Notes under the pieces: model-generated | What the model was told of the DNA's origin: nothing | Databases searched by the model: none | The model's input: the letters and a program-made list of their open reading frames with translations, nothing else | Assembly: GCA_034505235.1 (NCBI GenBank) | Contig: JAPDQY010000034.1 | Span: 1 to 39,280, forward strand | Reading direction: 5' to 3' | Source: Coneutiohabitans thermophilus | GTDB taxonomy: Bacteria > Zhuqueibacterota > Zhuqueibacteria > Zhuqueibacterales > Zhuqueibacteraceae | Length of the DNA stretch: 39,280 nt | Translations under genes and position numbers: made by a program | Part shown: positions 1 to 9,240 of the stretch, piece by piece | Numbering within the stretch: the first letter of the stretch is position 1 | Layout of the letters: the number at the start of each line of letters is the position of its first letter

Positions 1-195
1 CCGCGGGACACACCCGCCGTCTGCGAGACCACATGGGACTCCTCCTGGTGAATTTTGCGCAAAGATACGCAGCGATTCACCCAGAGGAAAGATGTGGTTC
101 ACCGAGGGGATACGATGAAGGAGCTGTTTGCAGATGGCACAATTGTCCGGCTTTGCTGCGATCCCATGGGCAGGCTGAGAGCGAGGTGCCGGCTC

Positions 196-216
196 GCTCG
201 CGGCAGGGCCGCGAGC
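196..216 (-). terminator. GC-rich hairpin just past the glycosyltransferase operon
   Basis: A perfect 9-bp stem (GCTCGCGGC / GCCGCGAGC) with a 3-nt loop lies 7 nt downstream of the stop codon of the minus-strand operon. No T-run follows on the minus strand, so it is not a textbook intrinsic terminator. It may instead stabilise the 3' end or slow polymerase. Confidence 0.4.
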
Positions 217-223
217 GCCTGCG

Positions 224-1000
224 TCAATAAGCCGGACGCGGCACTTGCCGGTGCAAAACCAAGCGCACGCGCTGCGCCACCACCAAGGGGAAGAAGACGG
301 CATCTTCGACGAGGTAACGCCTCCAATAGCGGCCCGGGCTTTCGAGCACGCGGTGCAGCCATTCCAGGCCGGTGCGTTGCATCCAGCGTGGGGCGCGGCG
401 CGTGAGGCCCGCAACGTACTCGAACGAAGCGCCAATGCCGATGCTGACCGGCACGCCCAGCCGGGCGATATGCCGATGAATCCACTTCTCCTGCTTGGGC
501 GCACCCAGCCCGACGAAGAGAATGTCGGGTTGCGCGGCGCGAATCATGTTTTCGATCTTCTGATTCTCCGCGAAATCACTGAAGAAATCGAAGGGCGGTG
601 AATAGGTGCCGGCCACTTGCAGATTGGGATGACGTTGGCGCAGAACCGCCGCGGCTTTGGCGGCCACGCCCGGTGCCGCACCGAGAAAGAAGACTTTGTA
701 ACCCCGCTCCGCTGCGCGGCCACAGAGTGCTTCAAACAAGTCAGTGCCGTTGACGCGCTCGATCAGCGGCGTACCCAAGAAGCGTGCCGCCCACAACAGC
801 GGCACCCCGTCCGGCACCGCCAAATCCGCCTTGTCATAGATGCGCTTGAACTCTCTATCCTTGCGGGTTTTGATGAGATGATCGACGTTGGGGGTGATCA
901 CCAGGCGCGGTTTGCGCTCGCTGATGAATTGCTCCACACGCGCCAGGGTTTCGGCCATGCCGACGCGATCAACGGAGATGGCAAGAATCTCGACTTTCAT
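224..1000 (-). CDS. WecG/TagA/CpsF family glycosyltransferase
   Basis: A 258-aa protein of the GT26 family, which adds a ManNAc-, ManNAcA- or glucose-type sugar to a lipid-linked acceptor on the cytoplasmic face during surface polysaccharide or teichoic acid synthesis. Family hallmarks visible are TPNVDHL near the N-terminus, the VPDGVPLLWAARFLG stretch, GLGAPKQEKWI, and the C-terminal GIGASFEYVAGL followed by RRAPRWMQRTGLEW. The ATG at 1000 was chosen over one 36 nt upstream because it is preceded by GGAG at good spacing and starts exactly at the conserved MKVEILAISV strand. It is the last gene of a three-gene minus-strand set, 54 nt after the GT2 stop. The sugar and acceptor cannot be read from sequence. 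Confidence 0.9.
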   Translation of the reverse strand: MKVEILAISVDRVGMAETLARVEQFISERKPRLVITPNVDHLIKTRKDREFKRIYDKADLAVPDGVPLLWAARFLGTPLIERVNGTDLFEALCGRAAERGYKVFFLGAAPGVAAKAAAVLRQRHPNLQVAGTYSPPFDFFSDFAENQKIENMIRAAQPDILFVGLGAPKQEKWIHRHIARLGVPVSIGIGASFEYVAGLTRRAPRWMQRTGLEWLHRVLESPGRYWRRYLVEDAVFFPLVVAQRVRLVLHRQVPRPAY

Positions 1001-1054
1001 GTTGCGCTCCAAAATTCCAGTTTTTCGAAGTTCCATAATTGCATTCTTATACTG

Positions 1055-1969
1055 TCACGCCGGCTGGACTGACAGTCGGGATTGCTGTGATCGCAGCGGC
1101 CGCTTCCAGGGCAGAAACAGGGCGCGTAAACGCGCTATCTGATCGGCACGCAAATACCGAATGAATTCCGGATCCGCGATGTGCGCCTCGCGTCGCAGCA
1201 GCGAGCGCAGATAGCCCCAGCCGATGGCGCAGCCGATGACGCCGTAAGGCGGCTCACTCATGCGATAAAGGCAGCGCGCCAGCACGAACAAGGGATGCGA
1301 GCCGTAATAGTAATCGCCCATGCCGGTTTTCATTTTGCCCCAAACAATGCCTTTGGCGGTGCCCATTTGGCGGAGATGAATGACGATCAGCTCGGGATAA
1401 TTCGCCGTTTCCCAGCCGTGCATGCGGGCGCGGTAGACGTCGATCGTGTCCCAACCGAGATGCGGCTCTAATCCGCCGATCGCTTCAAAGCAGGTACGGC
1501 GATAGAGCTTGATCGGACCGACGACGAAATCGGGCGCAACTTTTTCCGCGATCAGCTTGCCAGTGGGGCCGCACAAATACGTGGTGCCGCTGGCCATGCC
1601 CAGCCGCGGCTGCTGCGCAAATTCGCGCAGCAGCGTGGTAAAGTAGCCGGGGCCGAACTCGAGATCACCGTCCATCTTGCAAATGAAGTCGGGCGTCTTG
1701 CACGACAACTGCGCCAGGCCTTCGTTGAAGGCTTCGACCACGCCCCGACCAGGCTCGCGATAACCGCGGTCGCTGCGGCGCACCACTTTGATCCAGGCAT
1801 GCTGTGCTGCGGCAGCTTGCGCCAGGGCAACGGTGTCATCGCTGGAGCCGTCGTCGACAATGATCCACTCCTGCGGACGGTGCTGCTGCTGCACCATGGC
1901 AGCGATGGTGCGCGGCAGATATTTCGCCTCGTTGCGCACCGGCGAGATGACGGCATAGGTTCCGAGCAT
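1055..1969 (-). CDS. GT2 family glycosyltransferase
   Basis: A 304-aa GT-A-fold glycosyltransferase. The N-terminus YAVISPVRNEAKYL is the nucleotide-sugar binding strand with the usual RNE motif. IIVDDGSSDDT and the metal-binding CKMDGDLEF (DxD-type) follow. The C-terminal third has no clear transmembrane segment. The start at 1969 is supported by GGAG about 7 nt upstream. An upstream in-frame start at 2050 would overlap the preceding gene and add a poorly conserved extension. It probably adds one sugar to an exopolysaccharide repeat unit, together with its two operon neighbours. The donor sugar is unknown. Confidence 0.88.
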   Translation of the reverse strand: MLGTYAVISPVRNEAKYLPRTIAAMVQQQHRPQEWIIVDDGSSDDTVALAQAAAAQHAWIKVVRRSDRGYREPGRGVVEAFNEGLAQLSCKTPDFICKMDGDLEFGPGYFTTLLREFAQQPRLGMASGTTYLCGPTGKLIAEKVAPDFVVGPIKLYRRTCFEAIGGLEPHLGWDTIDVYRARMHGWETANYPELIVIHLRQMGTAKGIVWGKMKTGMGDYYYGSHPLFVLARCLYRMSEPPYGVIGCAIGWGYLRSLLRREAHIADPEFIRYLRADQIARLRALFLPWKRPLRSQQSRLSVQPA

Positions 1970-2006
1970 TTTGTTTCTCCTCTGACTCTTCCCGGCCGGT
2001 TGCGGC

Positions 2007-3407
2007 TCAGGCAAACATGATTTGGAATTGATCGGCAAACAGTCGCGCACGCCGGCGGTCGGGCCGCGCGGCCGTTGACACCGCGCCGGCAGGATGATGC
2101 GGCCCGCGGCTGCCTTCTTCCGCTTCGGCGTTTAGCATGCGGAGTTGAATCCATTGCCACAAACGCCGGCTGTTGATTTCCAGATTGTGATATTGCTCGA
2201 TCCAGCGCCAGCCGGCGGCAGCAAGCCGCGCGCGCAAGGACTCGTCTGCCAGCAACCGCGCCATGGCGCGCGCCAGCGCTTCCGGATCCTCCGGGGGCGC
2301 GAGCAAACCGGTGGCCTCGTGCTGCACCAATTCCGGAATGCCGGAGAGATCGGTGGAGATGACCGGCACACGCATCGCCATCGCTTCCATCAGCGTGGTG
2401 GGAATGCCGTCGCGATCGCCATCGGCATCCTGCACGCAGGGCATCACGAAGACTTCCGCGCGTTCGAGAAACTTGCGCACGTTGGGTTGCGCGCCCAGCA
2501 GGCGAATGCGCGACTGCAGTCCGAACGCTGCAATCTCCGCCTGCAACGCCGCGCGTTCCGGCCCCTCGCCGACGATCCAACACCGGAAATTGACGCCCGA
2601 CTGCGCCAGCCGGCTGCAGGCCCGCACCAGATGAATGAATCCCTTTTTCGCGACCAACCGGCCGATCGCCACCACCAACGGCGGCCGCAGGCTGGGCTTG
2701 GCAGCCGCCGCCGGAGTGAATTGCGTCACGTCCACGGCCACGCGCTGTACGCGCAGCTTGGCGGGATATGCCACCTCATAGTTCGCGAGCAGGTGCTTGC
2801 GATTGTAATCCGAGATGGTGAGGGGCAGGGCCGCTGCCGCGATTTTCAGCTCCAGCATGAGCGGATCGGAATAGATGTCCTGCGCATGGCTGGTGAAGCC
2901 AAAGGGAATGCCGCTGAGTGCACTGGCCGCCATGGCCACGCTGGAAGGCTCGTTGGCGAAATGCGCATGCAGATAGCGCACGCCGCACTGCCGGCACAAA
3001 TGCGCCAAATAGACGTCCTCAAAAAAGTGCAGCAGGAAACGCTTGCGTCCGGCAAACGTAGCCGGCGCCTGCCGCCAAAACAGCGCCAGCGTTTGCAGGA
3101 AACGGGTGGGCGTGCGGCTGAGGAAACCGGCGATCGCCGCCAGCAAAGCCAGCGGCTGCGGTGGCCAGAGATAGGTGGTGTGCTCGGCCAATTCCTGCAT
3201 GTCAGCCGGCAGCGGCTCCGGCAACGGCCGGTGAATCGAAAAGCACTCGACAACTGCGCCGTGCTGCTGCAAGGCCAGCACTTCGCGCGCAACAAAGGTT
3301 TCCGACAACTTGGGAAACCGTGTCACCACGTAAGCAATGCGCTGCTCGCGGTTTCCCGGGCGGCGGGTATCGGCTTCCTGCTCGGCGAGTTTGGGATAGG
3401 CAATCAT
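2007..3407 (-). CDS. GT4 family glycosyltransferase (group 1)
   Basis: A 466-aa GT-B-fold glycosyltransferase. The N-terminal half has RIAYVVTRFPKLSETFVARE, a stretch typical of exopolysaccharide or colanic-acid GT4 enzymes, and HAHFANEPSSVAMAA. The C-terminal half has VVAIGRLVAKKGFIHLV and the donor-binding E-x7-E region, GIPTTLMEAMAMRVPVIST then GIPELV. The ATG has GAGG 5 nt upstream. It is the first readable gene of the operon, with 37 nt to the next start. About 30 C-terminal residues (RGPHHPAGAVSTAARP onward) look like low-complexity read-out rather than a fold. It likely acts in cytoplasmic assembly of a surface polysaccharide. Confidence 0.9.
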   Translation of the reverse strand: MIAYPKLAEQEADTRRPGNREQRIAYVVTRFPKLSETFVAREVLALQQHGAVVECFSIHRPLPEPLPADMQELAEHTTYLWPPQPLALLAAIAGFLSRTPTRFLQTLALFWRQAPATFAGRKRFLLHFFEDVYLAHLCRQCGVRYLHAHFANEPSSVAMAASALSGIPFGFTSHAQDIYSDPLMLELKIAAAALPLTISDYNRKHLLANYEVAYPAKLRVQRVAVDVTQFTPAAAAKPSLRPPLVVAIGRLVAKKGFIHLVRACSRLAQSGVNFRCWIVGEGPERAALQAEIAAFGLQSRIRLLGAQPNVRKFLERAEVFVMPCVQDADGDRDGIPTTLMEAMAMRVPVISTDLSGIPELVQHEATGLLAPPEDPEALARAMARLLADESLRARLAAAGWRWIEQYHNLEINSRRLWQWIQLRMLNAEAEEGSRGPHHPAGAVSTAARPDRRRARLFADQFQIMFA

Positions 3408-3561
3408 GGCGTCCTCGGGTTTCGTGGTTCACGCCCGTTCTCAAAGCAACCGCGATGCCAACGCGCACGGCGCAGTTGCACCTGCCGGCGGTGCATGTTG
3501 ATGTTTGAGTTATCGGTGCAAGCCTCAGTCTTGCCACGCGCGACGCATACAGCGCGTAACG

Positions 3562-3577
3562 TTTCATTGCAATGAAA
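3562..3577. promoter_or_regulatory. Perfect 16-bp palindrome, possible operator
   Basis: TTTCATTGCAATGAAA is a perfect dyad about 155 nt upstream of the glycosyltransferase operon start, in the divergent spacer. Uninterrupted AT-rich dyads of this length are typical of dimeric repressor sites. No regulator gene lies next to it, so the operator role is inference. Confidence 0.35.
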
Positions 3578-4294
3578 TGGCGTGGTTTTGGAATGAAGCG
3601 TAACAAGCGGCGGAAACGTGGCTGTCAATCCCTCCTCACAGGCGCGCCGCCGGCAGGCAAGGACGTTTTTTCCATTCCCGATCGTTACCCTTCGCTTTTG
3701 CATTTCACGCCTTGGGGCTGCTTGTCTGGCGATGGAATTCGACCAGAGGCTCTCCACTTGTTATCAAATCAGTGAAAACTGAAGCTCTAGGGCGACATTG
3801 CGAAAAACTCCAGGCAAAACCATTCAGAGCCGAGTCGGGCGTGACTGCCAATCCTCTTCAATGAGAATATCGAAAATCGCGCAGACAACAGTGATTGAAA
3901 ACCTTGACTCAAAACCTCGCTGTGATACGGAGCAGGTCACCGCCCCAAACTGGTGCACTGTTGCCATGAAAAACAGATCTGCTCTGATTGTCATCCTGCA
4001 AGGATACTGTGGAGACTTGAGCACAGTACGAATATTTCATGGGATTCGGCTGAATGACATCTCGCGAGGCCACTTCCACGAATTTAGGTAACAGACCATT
4101 CGTCTTTCACCTTGTCTTGCCAGGGGCTTTTTTCAGGTAATGCGGAAATCACACCGGCTGCAGGTGTAATCGTCTTATCCCAAATGGTAAGGCCTGTGGA
4201 AATTTGAGAATTCTATTTTGACTTCGAGCGACTCATGGCGTAGTGTCAGTCTCGGACGGCCGTTTTGTGGCGCAGCGATTTTTTTGCGATGCGT

Positions 4295-4323
4295 TTGCAT
4301 ATTCTTGCAGGATTTATTATAGT
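4295..4323 (+). promoter_or_regulatory. Candidate sigma70-type promoter for the first CHAT-STAND gene
   Basis: TTGCAT, a 17-nt spacer, then TATAGT. It lies about 180 nt upstream of the chosen ATG at 4504. The decamer TATAGTGTCC here also occurs upstream of the small basic gene at 37577, which modestly supports a shared promoter element. Confidence 0.35.
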
Positions 4324-4503
4324 GTCCCATCCCAAAGCCGGGGTCTGCCACCCCCAAAGATCAACCCGGAACCAGGGGAAGAAAAGAAAAAGGCCAGTCG
4401 TTGGAGAGATACCAACATTTTCTCCAAGAGGGCCGGTAGATGGCGCGCTCCGCCGCGCAATGGTAATTCCAGCCCTACTGGTTCAGTCCAGCGGAACAAC
4501 CTC

Positions 4504-7500
4504 ATGATCGAATCCCCCGCGAAGCCGGTCATCTTTCTCGCCTTTGCCCAAGACCGCACCGAAGGCGGCGCCTATTTGCGCAACCTGCCCCTCGAGCTGG
4601 ACGGCATTCGCAAGGCCCTGCAAAAAGCCCGGCAGGCCGGACTGTGCGATGTGGTCGAGCGCTCCAATACCACGGTCGAGCATATTCTGGATGTGTTTCA
4701 GGAATATCAGGATCGCCTCGCCGTTTTTCATTACGGCGGCCACGCCAACAGCTACGAGCTGCTACTGGAATCGCTGAACGGTGAGCACGTAACGGCGCAT
4801 AGTGAAGGCCTGGTTTCGTTTCTTGCCAGGCAAAAAGGCCTGCAACTCATTTTCTTGAATGGCTGCTGCTCGCAGCAGCAAGCGCTAGATTTGATCGCAG
4901 CGGGATTGCCGGCCGTGATTGGCACGTCACAGAAAATCGATGACGGCGTTGCCACCAAATTGTCGGTGCGTTTCTATCAAGGCCTGGCCGCCGGACTTGG
5001 AATTGATCGCGCCTGGGTCGAGGCCGTCGATCAAATCAAGATTGAGAAAGGCGCCAGCAGTACTCGTGCGCTGCACTGGCAGGGCCATGCGGAAACTTCC
5101 GATCGCTTCCCGTGGGAGATCTACTATCGCAACGGCGCGGAGCAAATCAAGGAGTGGAGCCTGCCGGAAGCCGTGGGCAATCCCCTCTTTGGCCTGCCGG
5201 AGATACCCAAAACCCATGATCTGCCGGATGCGCCGTTTCTGTTTCTGCGGCGCTACGAACGGCCGCATGCGGAAATCTTTTTTGGCCGTTCCTATTATGT
5301 TCGCGCACTGTGTAATCGGGTGAACGATCCGCATGCTGATCCCCTCATCCTGCTGTATGGTCAGTCGGGCGTGGGCAAATCTTCATTGCTGGAGGCCGGC
5401 CTCTTTCCGCGATTGGAGACGGAATACAACGTGGTCTATGCGCGGCGCCATGCGCAAAAGGGTCTGGTGCACACCTTGGGCGCTGTGTTGCAGCGCGAGC
5501 TGGCCAGGATTCCCCAAGACCAACTTCCGCCGGCACCTCACTTGGCTGGGTTTGCGTTGCCGCCGGAGAAGAGCGAGGCGCAACCCGCTGGGGCCGCGGA
5601 CGCACAACCCGGTCAAATCATTGATAAAATCATTCGCGAGCTTGAAGCGGCCGCCGCAACCTCACCGGAGCCGGTGAAGCAGGAAATCGAAACGTTTATT
5701 GCGCGCTTACAGGTTTTCAAAACTGATGCGCAGGCGCAGCAGACGTTGACGACGCCATTATCCGAAACAGTCGGGCAGGATACCGCGGTGTTGATTGACG
5801 AGGATATTCTGACCTTCCTGGAAAAATGGCTGGTGATCGAGGCGCACACGAACAAGCCGCTGCTGGTGATTCTCGATCAGGTGGAAGAACATTTCACCCG
5901 GCCCAATCCGAATCTTCCCGACGAACTGGATGATTTCATGCTGGCGCTGCGCATCATTTTCAGCTCGCCGGCGCTGCGGCCCAAAGGCAAGATGATCTTG
6001 AGTTATCGCAAAGAATATCATGCCGAGATCGAGGCGCGCTTTCGTACGTTTTTGCTGCCGCGCTCCACCGTGTTTTTGGAAACGCTCAATCGCAAGGATA
6101 TTCTCGATATCTTTCGCGGCGTGACGCAAACGCCGGCGTTGCAAAAGCGCTACCATCTCACCGTCGATGAGGAATTGCCGGTCATGCTCGCCGATGATCT
6201 TTTGGAAGATAAAGATTCGCCGGTGGCGCCCGTGTTGCAAATCGTATTGACCAAGTTGTGGAACACCGCCCGCAGTGAAAATGCGGAAGCGCCGCATTTT
6301 TCCGTAGCGCAGTATCAGCAGCTCAAGAAGGAAGGCATTGCAATGGGGGAGTTTTTCGAGCAGCAGATGAAGGAATTGCGCCGCTGGCAGCAGGAGGTGG
6401 TCGATTCCGGTCTGGCGTTGGATGTTCTCTATTTTCATACTTCCAGCCACGGCACTGCGGATATCCGCTCGCTGGAGACTTTGCGCCGAACCTATGAACA
6501 TCGCCAGGAAACGATTGAAGCCCTGCTTGCCAAATGCAAGGAGCTTTACTTGTTGACGGAAACACAACAGGGCCAGGAAACGACCAGCTTGACGCACGAT
6601 ACGCTCGCCGACGTCGTGGTCAATCAATACAACACCTCTGACAAACCCGGGCAGCGCGCCGCGCGCATTCTGAGCAACAAGATTCGCGAAATCCGCGCCC
6701 CGGACGACAAGGTCTGGCTGGATGAAATGGATTTGCACATCGTCGAGCAGGGATTGCCGGGCATGCGCAGTCTTTCACCGAATGAAAGAAGGCTGCTTGA
6801 CCTCAGCCGCCGCCGTCGCGAAGAGCTGGAACGCGAGCGCCGGCGTAATCGCCTGATTCGCCGCGTGCTGGTGGCGGCCATTGCGCTGTTTGCCGCATTC
6901 GCCTTGTGGCAGTGGCAGGAGAGCGTGAAGCAAAAAAATCGCGCCGAGTTGCAGGCCACAGTGGCGCAAAGCAATCTGCTCGCCAAAGAAGCCGGCGAGA
7001 GGTCCCAAAGTGACCGCACGCAAGCACTGCGTCTCGCCGCAGCCGCGTATGGGTTGCATCCCACCATCTCCGCGGAAAAAGCGCTGCTGAAAATATTCTA
7101 TCAAACCCGCTTCGAGCAGCGGCAGTTCTACGCTGGCCGCCTGTGGCACGGCAGCGAAGTGACCACCGCGGTTTTCTCACCCGATGGCCATCAAATTCTC
7201 ACGACTTGCCGTGATGATACCGCCCGGCTGTGGTCGAAGAGCGGCGCATTGCTGGCGAAATTTCCGCATGCAGCAGAAGTCAACGCCGCGGTTTTCTCGC
7301 CGTCGGGCGGTGAAATTCTAACGGCATCGGATGATGCCACCGCGCGCTTATGGAGGACGAATGGTGACAGCTTGCGTCTTTATTCGCACGCCGGCAATGT
7401 AACTGCCGTGCAGTTTTCACGAGACGGCAATCAAGTGCTGACCGCGGCGGAGGATGGTTCGGTGCGGCTCTGGTCAAAGTCCGGTGAATTGAATGCGGAG

Positions 7501-9084
7501 TTTCAGCATCAAGGCGCGGTGTTGTCAGCGGTTTTTTTCGGAGAGGAAAACTGGATTCTCTCCGCTTCCAATGACAATACCGCCCGGCGCTGGTCAAGGC
7601 GCACCGGCGCGGCCGTCGTGTTTCCGCATCAAGGCCCGGTCTATGCTGTGGCGGCTGATGCCGACGATGAATTCGTTCTCACCGCCTCGGAGGATGGCAC
7701 GGCACGCTTGTGGTCTGCGGCCGGCCGGTTGTTGATGATCTTCCCGCACCGCGGCCCGGTTTATTCTGCCACGTTCCTGGCGAATGACAGCGAGATTCTC
7801 ACGGCCTCGGACGATGGCACGGCGAGGATCTGGTCAACCGACGGAACATTGCTGCAGACATTCGCGCATCGCGGCCCGGTGTTCTCCGCGCAGAGTTCGC
7901 AGGATGGCAGTCGCATCGTCACGGCCGCGCGCGACAGCACCGCCCGGCTGTGGTCGAAGGAGGGGGATTTGCTCGCCACGCTGCAGCATGAGGGCGCCGT
8001 GAATGCCGTCCTCTTCTCGGCTGACGAAACCCACCTGCTCACCGCTTCGCGTGATCACACCGCACGCTTGTGGCCTGCGAGTGAGACTGATTTGATCAAG
8101 CTGCAACATCGCGGTGAAGTCAATGTGGCGGTTTTTTCTCCCGCGGGCGATCGCGTGCTCACCGCCTCGGGAGATTTTGAAGCGAAACTCTGGTCGGCAA
8201 CGGGAGAATTGCAGACAACCGTGCGCCACGAGGGCGAAGTCCTTGCTGCTGCATTTTCGCCGGACGGCAGCTTGCTCCTCACGGCCTCGCGCGACAAGAC
8301 CGCGCGGCTGTGGTCGGGGCCGGGCGATATGTTGGCCAAGTTTCAGCATGACAGCACGGTTTACTCCGCTGTCTTCTCGCCGGAGGGCCGCCAAATTCTC
8401 ACCGCCTCGTTGGATGGCACCGCAAGATTATGGTCAACCGAACGCGGTTTGTTGGCAACCTTGCAGCATCGCGGTCCGGTCTATTCCGCCCTCTTCTCAC
8501 CGGACGGCAAACGCATGCTCACGGCGTCCGATGATTCCACTGCCCGCTTGTGGTCACGGGAAGGCAAAGAGATCAAAATCTTTCAGCATGAGGGAGAAGT
8601 TTGGGCCGCGCAATTCTCGCCCGAGGGACACCGGGTTCTGACTGCTTCGGAAGATAACACCGCGCGGCTTTGGTCGCTGGCGGGCAAACTTCTGGCGACG
8701 TTGCCACATGAAGGCCGCGTCTGGAAAATTGTGTTTTCTCCTGACGGCAATCGAATTCTCACGGCTTCGTGGGATAACTTTGCCCGCTTGTGGTCAACCG
8801 ACGGCAAATTGATCGCAACTTACCCGCACGAAGGGTGGCTGTATTTCGCGCGTTTTTCATCGGACGGCCATCATGTACTCACGGCTGCGGATGATGCCAA
8901 GGCGAGGTTGTGGTCGATCACCGGCGACACGCTGATGACGTTTCGACACCAAGGCCCGGTCTATTCTGCGGCCTTCTCGAACAACGGCCGGCAAATCATC
9001 ACGGCCTCCGCCGACGGCACGGCGCGGCTGTGGCAAACCCCGGCGGGGATTGCAGCATGGCTCAAAACCGCGGAGGTTTATTGA
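4504..9084 (+). CDS. CHAT protease-nSTAND1 NTPase-TM-WD40 protein (paralogue 1)
   Basis: A 1526-aa multidomain protein. Residues 1-230 form a CHAT (caspase-like) protease with the His/Cys dyad visible in FHYGGHANS (H80) and FLNGCCSQ (C121). From about 245 an nSTAND1-type NTPase follows: AEIFFGRSYYV, Walker A GQSGVGKSS (286-294) and Walker B LLVILDQVEEHF (D458), ending in the family-typical LTHDTLADVVVNQY. An Arg-rich stretch then precedes one hydrophobic segment (about 787-805). Residues about 882-1520 are sixteen WD40 blades of 40 aa each. The Arg-rich side suggests protease and NTPase in the cytoplasm and propellers outside. The ATG at 4504 matches the start of its paralogue at 22164. An in-frame start at 4243 would add an unconserved extension. 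It is likely a ligand-triggered STAND switch controlling a protease; target and ligand are unknown. Confidence 0.92.
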   Translation: MIESPAKPVIFLAFAQDRTEGGAYLRNLPLELDGIRKALQKARQAGLCDVVERSNTTVEHILDVFQEYQDRLAVFHYGGHANSYELLLESLNGEHVTAHSEGLVSFLARQKGLQLIFLNGCCSQQQALDLIAAGLPAVIGTSQKIDDGVATKLSVRFYQGLAAGLGIDRAWVEAVDQIKIEKGASSTRALHWQGHAETSDRFPWEIYYRNGAEQIKEWSLPEAVGNPLFGLPEIPKTHDLPDAPFLFLRRYERPHAEIFFGRSYYVRALCNRVNDPHADPLILLYGQSGVGKSSLLEAGLFPRLETEYNVVYARRHAQKGLVHTLGAVLQRELARIPQDQLPPAPHLAGFALPPEKSEAQPAGAADAQPGQIIDKIIRELEAAAATSPEPVKQEIETFIARLQVFKTDAQAQQTLTTPLSETVGQDTAVLIDEDILTFLEKWLVIEAHTNKPLLVILDQVEEHFTRPNPNLPDELDDFMLALRIIFSSPALRPKGKMILSYRKEYHAEIEARFRTFLLPRSTVFLETLNRKDILDIFRGVTQTPALQKRYHLTVDEELPVMLADDLLEDKDSPVAPVLQIVLTKLWNTARSENAEAPHFSVAQYQQLKKEGIAMGEFFEQQMKELRRWQQEVVDSGLALDVLYFHTSSHGTADIRSLETLRRTYEHRQETIEALLAKCKELYLLTETQQGQETTSLTHDTLADVVVNQYNTSDKPGQRAARILSNKIREIRAPDDKVWLDEMDLHIVEQGLPGMRSLSPNERRLLDLSRRRREELERERRRNRLIRRVLVAAIALFAAFALWQWQESVKQKNRAELQATVAQSNLLAKEAGERSQSDRTQALRLAAAAYGLHPTISAEKALLKIFYQTRFEQRQFYAGRLWHGSEVTTAVFSPDGHQILTTCRDDTARLWSKSGALLAKFPHAAEVNAAVFSPSGGEILTASDDATARLWRTNGDSLRLYSHAGNVTAVQFSRDGNQVLTAAEDGSVRLWSKSGELNAEFQHQGAVLSAVFFGEENWILSASNDNTARRWSRRTGAAVVFPHQGPVYAVAADADDEFVLTASEDGTARLWSAAGRLLMIFPHRGPVYSATFLANDSEILTASDDGTARIWSTDGTLLQTFAHRGPVFSAQSSQDGSRIVTAARDSTARLWSKEGDLLATLQHEGAVNAVLFSADETHLLTASRDHTARLWPASETDLIKLQHRGEVNVAVFSPAGDRVLTASGDFEAKLWSATGELQTTVRHEGEVLAAAFSPDGSLLLTASRDKTARLWSGPGDMLAKFQHDSTVYSAVFSPEGRQILTASLDGTARLWSTERGLLATLQHRGPVYSALFSPDGKRMLTASDDSTARLWSREGKEIKIFQHEGEVWAAQFSPEGHRVLTASEDNTARLWSLAGKLLATLPHEGRVWKIVFSPDGNRILTASWDNFARLWSTDGKLIATYPHEGWLYFARFSSDGHHVLTAADDAKARLWSITGDTLMTFRHQGPVYSAAFSNNGRQIITASADGTARLWQTPAGIAAWLKTAEVY
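7147..9066 (+). repeat. Sixteen tandem 120-nt WD40 units
   Basis: The 3' part of the first CHAT-STAND gene is sixteen consecutive units, each exactly 40 codons. They share the pattern of H-x-G-x-V near the start, then AVFSPDG, ILTASDD, TARLWS and a closing FPH or LQH. No unit has an indel. Nucleotide copies have clearly diverged, so this is an old array with strict length conservation rather than a fresh expansion. Sixteen blades would fit two 8-bladed or 7+7+2 propellers. Confidence 0.9.
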
Positions 9085-9135
9085 ATGCGCGAATTTGAAT
9101 AACAGCATAACGTGTGTGAGCAGTCCGTTGAAGAA

Positions 9136-9223
9136 TTGGGCCAACGGATTGAAACAACCCAGCGGATGAAAAGCAAAAAGCTTGGGCCAACGGATTGAAA
9201 CAACCCGGCTGATGAAAAGCAAA
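9136..9223 (+). repeat. Two direct copies of an interspersed 42-bp repeat
   Basis: Copies at 9136-9177 and 9182-9223 differ at two positions and are separated by AAGC. Their core is CCAACGGATTGAAACAACCC. They sit immediately upstream of the GxxExxY gene. Inverted or degenerate copies occur at 10051-10081, 10873-10944 and possibly 32231-32252. Confidence 0.85.
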
Positions 9224-9240
9224 GATTGGAGGGGAAGAAC

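Larger units (their letters stand above)
3408..4503. other. 1.1 kb intergenic region between divergent units
   Basis: This is the divergent spacer between the glycosyltransferase operon (minus) and the first CHAT-STAND gene (plus). Short open frames occur on both strands, for example around 3404-3757 minus and 3798-4091 plus, but they lack ribosome binding sites, recognisable motifs and protein-like composition. The region is more AT-rich than its flanks. It holds a perfect 16-bp palindrome (3562-3577) and a sigma70-like promoter candidate (4295-4323). No RNA gene was recognised. Confidence 0.6.

Noticed and set aside
3404..3757. Possible small gene at the head of the glycosyltransferase operon
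   Set aside because: No ribosome site, no motif, and it overlaps the true start region of the GT4 gene.
4243..4503. N-terminal extension of the first CHAT-STAND protein
   Set aside because: Absent from the paralogue at 22164, low-complexity composition, and it would sit over the candidate promoter.
9136..9223. CRISPR-like array, because of the GATTGAAAC-like repeat ending
   Set aside because: Only two adjacent copies; the would-be spacer is itself part of the repeated unit, and other copies are scattered in both orientations. No cas genes nearby.
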